Below, piece after piece: positions 1 to 4,850 of a stretch of 8,041 nt of DNA. This DNA comes from an uncultured Erysipelotrichaceae bacterium (GTDB lineage Bacteria > Bacillota_I > Bacilli_A > Erysipelotrichales > Coprobacillaceae): the NCBI GenBank assembly GCA_937917505.1, contig CALDMQ010000073.1:1-8041 (forward strand), given 5' to 3'. Numbering within the stretch: the stretch's first letter is position 1; the number at the start of each line of letters is the position of its first letter. The notes under the pieces were generated by a model. That model saw nothing but the letters and a program-made list of their open reading frames with translations. It was not told the origin of the DNA and did not search any database. Made by a program: the position numbers and the translations under genes.

Positions 1-109
1 TCACACCTGTAATTCTAAGAAGCTCAGAAATTGTTATAGATTCCAAACTTTTTTCATGACATATATTCAAAAGTGCCTCCGATAATAATTCTTTCACATC
101 TATAGCCAT
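1..109 (-). CDS. TetR/AcrR-family transcriptional regulator, N-terminal fragment
   Basis: Only the first 36 codons are in the window, from an ATG at 109-107 to the edge. The visible peptide has an N-terminal helix (VKELLSEALLNICHEKSLES) followed by TISELLRITGV. This is the usual start of a TetR DNA-binding domain: helix 1, then the first helix of the helix-turn-helix entering the turn. The start is supported by an AGAGGTGA ribosome site six to seven bases upstream and by an extended -10 promoter just before it. TetR proteins are dimeric repressors that usually answer to a small molecule through a C-terminal domain, which is not visible here, so no ligand or target can be named. It lies downstream of the aldo/keto reductase in the same direction but seems to have its own promoter. 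Another small helix-turn-helix family cannot be fully excluded from so short a piece. Confidence 0.75.
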   Translation of the reverse strand, partial: MAIDVKELLSEALLNICHEKSLESITISELLRITGV

Positions 110-129
110 TATCTTCACCTCTTTGAAGT

Positions 130-141
130 ATTATATCATAT
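130..141 (-). promoter_or_regulatory. Extended -10 promoter of the tetR-type gene
   Basis: On the minus strand the sequence reads ATATGATATAAT, which contains a perfect TGnTATAAT extended -10 element (TATAAT at 135-130). No convincing -35 hexamer lies 16-18 bases upstream, as is common for extended -10 promoters. The expected transcript start near 123 gives a leader of only about 14 bases. The same 12-mer occurs at 3353-3364 before the PPC gene. Confidence 0.6.
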
Positions 142-166
142 CAAAGTAAAAAATGGATAAAATTCA

Positions 167-1288
167 TTATTTTTCAAAATGTTTCGCCACTGATTGGAGA
201 TGTTCAATAATTGGTAAATGTTGAGGACACATAGCAACACATTGCCCACATCCAATACAATCACTTGCTTTTCCAAATTCTTTTGTTAAATTCGCATAAT
301 ATTCTCCTTGAGGTGTCCATCCCTTTTCCTCCACTTCTTGTAAATCAGCATTATATAATGAGAAATAACGAGGAATTGCTATATTTTTAGGACAACCATC
401 TACACAATAAGCACATGCAGTACAAGGAATAGCAATAGAAGAATTAATGATATCTACTGCCTGATGAATAATACGATATTCTTCATCATGAAGCGATTGA
501 AAATCACTCATATAACTAATATTATCCAAAAGTTGTTCCATATTACTCATACCACTTAAAACCATCATAACATTATCAAGACTAGCTGCAAAACGAATAG
601 CCCATGATGGTATAGACATATCTGAATGATAGTCTTTAAATAGTTTTTCAACATCATGAGGCACCTTTGCAAGTGTACCACCCTTAACAGGTTCCATAAC
701 AATTACAGGTTTCCCATGCTTTGTAGCAACTTCATAACATTTTCTCGATTGAACTCCAATACTATCCCAATCTAAATAATTGATTTGTAATTGTACAAAT
801 TCAAATTCTGGATGTTCTGTTAAAACTTTATCTAAAAGTTCAGGTCCATCATGAAATGAAAATCCAATTGTCTTCACAAGACCCTTTTCTTTTTTCTCTT
901 GAATCCACGTAAAGCAATCTAAATGATTATAAACTTCTAAACTATGAGCATTTATATCATGTAAAAGATAATAATCGAAATATTCAACACCAGTTTTTTC
1001 TAACTGTTCGTTAAAAATCTTATCTCTATCTTCTAAAGTATTAATAAATCCAGAATGTAGTTTTGTAGCAAGTGTATAATTCTCTCTAGGATGTCTACTC
1101 ACCAATGCTTCTTTTGTTGCATTCTCACTTGCAAACCCACAATACATCCAGGCTGTATCAAAATAAGAAAATCCTTTTTCAAGAAATGTATCTACCATTT
1201 GTTTCACTTGTTCAATATCAACCTTTGAAGGATCATTTTTATCTAATGATGGTAAACGCATTAAACCAAACCCTAATTTCTTTGTCAT
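167..1288 (-). CDS. Aldo/keto reductase with C-terminal double 4Fe-4S ferredoxin domain
   Basis: A 373-residue cytoplasmic oxidoreductase. Residues 1-280 form an aldo/keto reductase barrel with the full catalytic tetrad visible: D44 and Y49 in FDTAWMY, K76 in LATKLH and H110 in YYLLHD. The tail holds two CxxCxxCxxxCP motifs, C289/C292/C295/C299 and C344/C347/C350/C354, each suited to one 4Fe-4S cluster. This architecture is common in anaerobes and implies electron transfer between a ferredoxin-like site and a carbonyl substrate. The physiological substrate is not known for most members and cannot be read here. The start is set by GGAGGG at 1300-1295, six bases before the ATG. It is a single-gene unit with its own promoter, downstream of the permease terminator. 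No strong terminator separates it from the tetR fragment, so a regulatory link is possible but unproven. Length and motifs look intact. Confidence 0.93.
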   Translation of the reverse strand: MTKKLGFGLMRLPSLDKNDPSKVDIEQVKQMVDTFLEKGFSYFDTAWMYCGFASENATKEALVSRHPRENYTLATKLHSGFINTLEDRDKIFNEQLEKTGVEYFDYYLLHDINAHSLEVYNHLDCFTWIQEKKEKGLVKTIGFSFHDGPELLDKVLTEHPEFEFVQLQINYLDWDSIGVQSRKCYEVATKHGKPVIVMEPVKGGTLAKVPHDVEKLFKDYHSDMSIPSWAIRFAASLDNVMMVLSGMSNMEQLLDNISYMSDFQSLHDEEYRIIHQAVDIINSSIAIPCTACAYCVDGCPKNIAIPRYFSLYNADLQEVEEKGWTPQGEYYANLTKEFGKASDCIGCGQCVAMCPQHLPIIEHLQSVAKHFEK

Positions 1289-1311
1289 ACTTTTCCCTCC
1301 TATATATTCTT

Positions 1312-1339
1312 ATTTTACAGTGTTATCGTCTTAATTCAA
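1312..1339 (-). promoter_or_regulatory. Promoter of the aldo/keto reductase gene
   Basis: On the minus strand TTGAAT (1339-1334) is followed after 16 bases by TAAAAT (1317-1312), a good sigma-A type pair. The expected start near 1305 gives a short leader ending in the GGAGGG ribosome site at 1300-1295. Confidence 0.6.
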
Positions 1340-1378
1340 ATACTTCATTAACATAATTACCTATGCTTTTTAATCATA

Positions 1379-1400
1379 GAAAAAAACGGTTTCCCGTTTT
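1379..1400 (-). terminator. Rho-independent terminator of the permease gene
   Basis: On the minus strand AAAACGG pairs with CCGTTTT across a GAAA tetraloop (arms 1400-1394 and 1389-1383). A run of seven T extends to 1380. The first stem bases are the last two of the TAA stop codon (1401-1399), so the hairpin starts inside the stop codon. Confidence 0.85.
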
Positions 1401-2796
1401 ATTCATTCTTTCCTTTTGGTAAAAACAAACTTAGTAATAATGATACAACAAAAACACCTGCAACTGCATTACCATTAAAAATATCACCGACAACTTGTGG
1501 AAATGCTGCAAAAAAGTTTCCAGATGTTTGAGTTAAACCTACTCCAATACAAAAAGCTAAAGAAACAATAATCATTGTACGATCATCAAATTTTACTTCT
1601 TTTAACATTTTAATTCCTTCATACATAATAGAACCAAACATCATAACTGTGCAACCACCTAAAACTGCTTGTGGTAAAGAATTAAAAAATGCCCCTAATG
1701 GCGGGAATAATGATGCTAGAATCATAATCATAGCACCCATCAAAATAGTAAAACGATTGATTACTCTTGTCATTGTCACTAATCCAACATTTTGACTAAA
1801 TGATGTTAATGGAATACAACCAAAGCACCCTGAAATTGTACTTGAGAAACCATCTACTGCAAGTGATCCTTGAAGTTCTTCCATTTTAATATCACGATTT
1901 AAAGCACCAGTACAAATTGCAGTTGTTGCTCCTGTTGTTTCAGCAGCTGATACCAAAAAGACAATTGCAATCGTAAAGAAAGCACCCAAATCAAAAGTTG
2001 GCATATGTTCTGTAAAAAAAACAAGTTTAGGAATACTAAAATACCCAACTGCTTTTATTGTTTGACTAATTCCTGATAAGTCAACCATTGGTGCAATATC
2101 CATAACTGTAAATATCACAGATAATACATAACCTACAATAAGCCCAACTAAGATATTCAAATTTTTATAAACACCCTTTAACAAATAACGTGAAACAAGA
2201 CATACAATCAATGTCACTGCTCCAATAAAGATATGATACCAAGCACCAAAATCACTAGCTCCAGTACCTCCACCCCATGAATCCATACCAACAGATAAAA
2301 GTGAAAGTCCAATCGCAATCACAACACATGCTGATACAACTGGTGTTAAAAAACGTTTCCAATATTTTGCACTTAATCCTATAAGACCTTCAAAAATACC
2401 ACCAAAAATAACTGCACCAATCATTCCTTCATATCCTAATTCTGGATTCGTACAAATAATCAACAAACTTCCTAAAAAAGTAAAACTCACACCCATAACA
2501 ATAGGTAATCTAGATCCAATTTTCCAAACAGGATAAAGCTGCATACAAGTTCCAATTCCCGCAGCAAACATCGCACATTGTAACAATTGTGTGATTTCAG
2601 TTGCTGTTAAATGGTTGTTTGTTCCTTGCACAACTGCTGCACCACATACAATTAAGACTGGTGCTAAGTTCGCAACAAACATTGCTAAAACATGTTGTAA
2701 ACCAAATGGAATTGCTTTTCTTAATGGCACTCTCCCATTTAATTTATAAATATTTTCCGTACTCACAGTCGAAATTTCTTCTTCTAAGTTTTCCAT
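1399..2796 (-). CDS. NCS2-family xanthine/uracil permease
   Basis: A 465-residue integral membrane transporter of the nucleobase/cation symporter-2 family, which imports xanthine, uric acid or uracil with protons. Long hydrophobic segments run throughout from about residue 30 to 460. Family signatures are visible: the QH pair in TM1 (Q34-H35 in FGLQHVLAMF), the conserved acidic residue of TM8 (E286 in SAAETTG), and the TM10 signature QNVGLVTMTR (Q335 to R344) matching Q-N-x-G-x4-T-R. Q335 with E286 places it nearer purine/xanthine transporters than strict uracil transporters, but substrate cannot be fixed from sequence. The ATG at 2796 is chosen because AAGGAG (2808-2803) lies six bases upstream and the promoter predicts transcript start near 2822. 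It is a monocistronic unit between two terminators. The leader is about 26 bases, too short for a purine riboswitch. Confidence 0.92.
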   Translation of the reverse strand: MENLEEEISTVSTENIYKLNGRVPLRKAIPFGLQHVLAMFVANLAPVLIVCGAAVVQGTNNHLTATEITQLLQCAMFAAGIGTCMQLYPVWKIGSRLPIVMGVSFTFLGSLLIICTNPELGYEGMIGAVIFGGIFEGLIGLSAKYWKRFLTPVVSACVVIAIGLSLLSVGMDSWGGGTGASDFGAWYHIFIGAVTLIVCLVSRYLLKGVYKNLNILVGLIVGYVLSVIFTVMDIAPMVDLSGISQTIKAVGYFSIPKLVFFTEHMPTFDLGAFFTIAIVFLVSAAETTGATTAICTGALNRDIKMEELQGSLAVDGFSSTISGCFGCIPLTSFSQNVGLVTMTRVINRFTILMGAMIMILASLFPPLGAFFNSLPQAVLGGCTVMMFGSIMYEGIKMLKEVKFDDRTMIIVSLAFCIGVGLTQTSGNFFAAFPQVVGDIFNGNAVAGVFVVSLLLSLFLPKGKNE

Positions 2797-2802
2797 ACAC
2801 TT

Positions 2803-2808
2803 CTCCTT
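2803..2808 (-). promoter_or_regulatory. Ribosome binding site fixing the permease start
   Basis: AAGGAG on the minus strand, six bases before ATG 2796-2794. An in-frame TTG nine codons upstream (2823-2821) has no such site and sits at the predicted transcription start, so it cannot be a useful start codon. Confidence 0.8.
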
Positions 2809-2828
2809 TTCCCTTATTAACAAAACTT

Positions 2829-2857
2829 AGTCTACCTTAGATTTTTATTATCGTCAA
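2829..2857 (-). promoter_or_regulatory. Promoter of the permease gene
   Basis: On the minus strand TTGACG (2857-2852) and TAGACT (2834-2829) are 17 bases apart, a near-consensus sigma-A promoter. Transcript start is expected near 2822, giving a leader of about 26 bases. Confidence 0.75.
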
Positions 2858-2879
2858 TAAGAGACAAGAAAAGTATATC

Positions 2880-2902
2880 AAAAAAGTCGAACAAACGACT
2901 TC
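2880..2902 (-). terminator. Rho-independent terminator of the PPC-domain gene
   Basis: On the minus strand AAGTCG pairs with CGACTT (arms 2901-2896 and 2889-2884) across a six-base loop. One more G-U pair is possible at the base, and T residues follow to 2880. The stem begins two to three bases after the TAA stop at 2906-2904. Confidence 0.75.
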
Positions 2903-2903
2903 T

Positions 2904-3326
2904 TTATTTAAAATCAAATAAATTTAAACCAACTTCACTATCATGATATCTATCAACACAACCATCTATAAGTGTAATGACCATCTCACAAGTCGCACTG
3001 ACAATAGCCCTATTCAAATGACCACCAAAGACTTCACCTTTTTCATTACCTGCACTCATATGTAAATGACAATAAAACTCATCATTCATAGTATTAATCG
3101 TTCCTGTTAAAGACACAATTTCAAAGTCCCCTTCAAATTCATTAGCATAATATTTCTTTTCATTCGTTTTAAAAACACCTACTGTAAAATGATTCACTGC
3201 GCCTAATGCTTGAACACTTGCAAGTTGGATATGCTCTTGTAATGCTATATTTTTGACTTGTTCTAAAATATCTTCACCTTTATCTATTCTAACGATAATT
3301 GTATGATCAAATCTTTTATATTCCAT
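2904..3326 (-). CDS. Small PPC/DUF296-domain protein
   Basis: A 140-residue protein made of a single PPC (plant and prokaryote conserved, DUF296) domain. The family hallmark is visible near the C-terminal half: H87 and H89 in CHLHMS, then GGHL with H103, a histidine cluster that coordinates metal in some structurally solved members. The early ALGAVNHFTVGVF segment (residues 40-52) is also typical. In plants the domain accompanies AT-hook DNA-binding motifs. Bacterial stand-alone copies like this one lack an AT-hook and are trimeric proteins of unclear function, so DNA binding should not be assumed. The start at 3326 has an excellent AGGAGGT site (3338-3332) five bases upstream. It has its own extended -10 promoter and terminator, so it is monocistronic. 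Its neighbours, ldh and a nucleobase permease, do not point to a role. Confidence 0.85.
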   Translation of the reverse strand: MEYKRFDHTIIVRIDKGEDILEQVKNIALQEHIQLASVQALGAVNHFTVGVFKTNEKKYYANEFEGDFEIVSLTGTINTMNDEFYCHLHMSAGNEKGEVFGGHLNRAIVSATCEMVITLIDGCVDRYHDSEVGLNLFDFK

Positions 3327-3352
3327 AATTAACCTCCTGCTGATTCACACGA

Positions 3353-3364
3353 ATTATATCATAT
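3353..3364 (-). promoter_or_regulatory. Extended -10 promoter of the PPC-domain gene
   Basis: On the minus strand ATATGATATAAT contains TGnTATAAT (TATAAT at 3358-3353). The -35 region is weak. Transcript start near 3346 gives a leader of about 20 bases containing the AGGAGGT site. It lies just beyond the ldh terminator, supporting separate transcription of the PPC gene. Confidence 0.65.
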
Positions 3365-3377
3365 TTCCATCTATAAT

Positions 3378-3397
3378 AAAAAGGAGATTTCTCTCCT
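3378..3397 (-). terminator. Rho-independent terminator after ldh
   Basis: On the minus strand AGGAGA pairs perfectly with TCTCCT across a GAAA tetraloop (arms 3397-3392 and 3387-3382), followed by TTTT then ATTAT. The stem begins at the second base of the ldh TAG stop codon (3398-3396). This probably ends the copA-csoR-ldh transcript. Confidence 0.8.
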
Positions 3398-4337
3398 ATA
3401 TATCCAAACTCTCTAAAACATTTCTTAATGCTTGTGCACTTTTTTGAAGTTTTTCATTTTCCTCATTATTCAAATAAATATCAACAACCATTTCTACACC
3501 ATCACGCCCTATAACAGTAGGAATACTCAAACAAATATCTTTCAAATCAAACTCACCATTCATAACACTAGAAACTGGTAAAACAGCATGTTCATCTTTT
3601 ACAATAGCTTCAGCAATACGTTTCACTGCAACAGCAATCCCATAATAAGTTGCCTGTTTTTTCTCAATAATTTCATACGCACTTTCCTTCACTTCTTTAG
3701 CTAATTGAAACATTGTTTCTTGATGTTTAAAATGTCCACGTAATTCGCAAAAATGATTAATATGAATCCCTGCAACTTGAGCATGTGACCAAACAGCTAG
3801 TTCACTATCTCCATGTTCACCAATAATATAAGCATTCACATCACGAGGATCAACTTGTAAATGACGACCCAGAACATATTTGAATCTAGCAGTATCAAGA
3901 ACTGTACCAGATCCAATAACACGATGTGGAGGAAAATGAGAGAGTTTTAATGTCACATACGTTAAAATATCAACTGGATTAGATACAATCAATAAAATTC
4001 CTTCACATTGTCTTTTTGTAATTTTAGGAATAATATTTTTAAAAATAGATACATTTTTCTTAACCAAATCCAATCTTGTTTCATTAGGTTTTTGATTTGC
4101 TCCTGCTGTAATGACTATTAATCCTGCATCAACAATATCATCATAAGTTCCTGCATAAATATGAATGGGTTGAGAATAAGCTCCGCCATGGCTTAAATCC
4201 ATAGCTTCACCCTCTGCTCTTTGTTGATCTGTATCTATCAGTACCATTTCAGTAAATAAACCAGTTTGAATCAAACTAAAAGCTGATGTAGAACCAACAA
4301 ATCCACATCCAATCACTGCAACTTTTCTTATATTCAC
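3396..4337 (-). CDS. ldh: L-lactate dehydrogenase
   Basis: A 313-residue cytoplasmic NAD-dependent enzyme that reduces pyruvate to L-lactate, regenerating NAD+ in fermentation. Visible features in order are the Rossmann GxGxxG (G10, G12, G15), D35 binding the NAD ribose, Q82 and R88 in the active-site loop, N120 in SNPVD, D148 and R151 in LDTAR, catalytic H175 in GEHGDSE, and T230. Q82 rather than Arg marks lactate rather than malate specificity. By ungapped alignment to Bacillus enzymes, the fructose-1,6-bisphosphate site residues R173 and H188 are K153 and N168 here. The start is a GTG at 4337 with AAGGAG nine bases upstream (4352-4347). An overlapping ATG at 4339 is followed at once by TGA. 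It lies 46 bases after csoR with no terminator or clear promoter between, so co-transcription with the copper genes is likely. Confidence 0.95.
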   Translation of the reverse strand: MNIRKVAVIGCGFVGSTSAFSLIQTGLFTEMVLIDTDQQRAEGEAMDLSHGGAYSQPIHIYAGTYDDIVDAGLIVITAGANQKPNETRLDLVKKNVSIFKNIIPKITKRQCEGILLIVSNPVDILTYVTLKLSHFPPHRVIGSGTVLDTARFKYVLGRHLQVDPRDVNAYIIGEHGDSELAVWSHAQVAGIHINHFCELRGHFKHQETMFQLAKEVKESAYEIIEKKQATYYGIAVAVKRIAEAIVKDEHAVLPVSSVMNGEFDLKDICLSIPTVIGRDGVEMVVDIYLNNEENEKLQKSAQALRNVLESLDI

Positions 4338-4346
4338 ATTATCTTT

Positions 4347-4352
4347 CTCCTT
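4347..4352 (-). promoter_or_regulatory. Ribosome binding site fixing the GTG start of ldh
   Basis: AAGGAG on the minus strand, nine bases before GTG 4337-4335. The ATG two bases nearer (4339-4337) is in another frame and is followed directly by a TGA stop, so GTG must be the start. Confidence 0.75.
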
Positions 4353-4383
4353 GTCGCTTTTAGTATGGTCATTTTTTATGATT

Positions 4384-4647
4384 CTATTTTAACAATTCAT
4401 CTAAAATCGTAAGCATTTCATCTATTTTTTGATCAGCTTGTTGATGTTTGATAGCATCATGAACACAATGTGTCATATGTGACGCTAAAATTTCTTTATT
4501 CGCACGTTTTAAAATAGCTTGAGAAGCCATAATTTGATGAGAAATTTCAACACAATAGCGATCCTCTTCAACCATTTTTAAAATTCCATCAATTTGACCT
4601 CTTGCTGTTTTTAATAAACGTTCAATATATTTTCTATCAGCCTGCAT
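4384..4647 (-). CDS. csoR: CsoR, Cu(I)-sensing transcriptional repressor
   Basis: An 87-residue all-helical repressor that releases DNA when it binds Cu(I). The copper ligand set of CsoR is complete: C32, H57 and C61 (in SHMTHCV), with the same spacing as C36, H61 and C65 of the Mycobacterium tuberculosis protein. The N-terminal RLLKTARGQIDGI segment is the family's characteristic first helix. There is no N-terminal histidine of the kind used by nickel or cobalt sensors (InrS, RcnR), which favours copper. The ATG overlaps the copA stop codon as TAATG (one base shared). The only nearby Shine-Dalgarno is a modest AAGGG (4660-4656), so translational coupling to copA is likely. Its probable operator is the palindrome at 7148-7166 before copA, making this an autoregulated operon. 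The order copA then csoR is the reverse of the common csoR-first arrangement. Confidence 0.95.
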   Translation of the reverse strand: MQADRKYIERLLKTARGQIDGILKMVEEDRYCVEISHQIMASQAILKRANKEILASHMTHCVHDAIKHQQADQKIDEMLTILDELLK

Positions 4648-4850
4648 TATTCAAACCCTTTAACAGTATATCCTGCTTCCTCTACAGCTTGTTTTAAAAC
4701 ATCATCACTTACTTCTTTACTTAATTCAATATATGCACAATGATTCTCTAAATCAACACGAGCTTGAACTCCTTCAATTGCATTTAAAGCTTTATCAACA
4801 TGACGTTGACAATTTATACACATCATACCTTCAATATTCATTTTCTTCAT
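4647..4850 (-). other. Possible internal start giving a free CopZ-like HMA protein from the 3' end of copA
   Basis: Within copA and in the same frame, ATG 4850-4848 (codon 763) is preceded by AGAGGA (4863-4858) with a seven-base gap, a good ribosome site. Starting there would give a 67-residue protein beginning MKKMNIEGMMCINC and containing the whole HMA fold, the typical size of the CopZ copper chaperone. No separate copZ gene is visible in the operon. The site falls in Lys/Glu codons that are purine-rich anyway, so it may be chance. Nothing in the sequence proves that it is used. Confidence 0.35.

Noticed and set aside
148..169. Terminator after the aldo/keto reductase
   Set aside because: Only a four-base-pair AATG/CATT stem with a nine-base loop precedes a run of six T, too weak to call. 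The position over the stop codon does resemble the other terminators.
1399..2823. Longer permease frame starting at TTG 2823
   Set aside because: No ribosome site precedes the TTG, it lies at the predicted transcript start, and ATG 2796 has AAGGAG six bases upstream.
2797..2903. Purine riboswitch before the permease
   Set aside because: The promoter at 2829-2857 leaves a leader of only about 26 bases, far too short for an aptamer.
4335..4341. ATG at 4339 as the ldh start
   Set aside because: It is out of frame with LDH and is followed immediately by TGA. The in-frame start is GTG 4337.
4338..4450. Separate promoter for ldh
   Set aside because: TAGAAT and CATACT could serve as -10 elements, but neither has a reasonable -35 hexamer at 16-18 bases.
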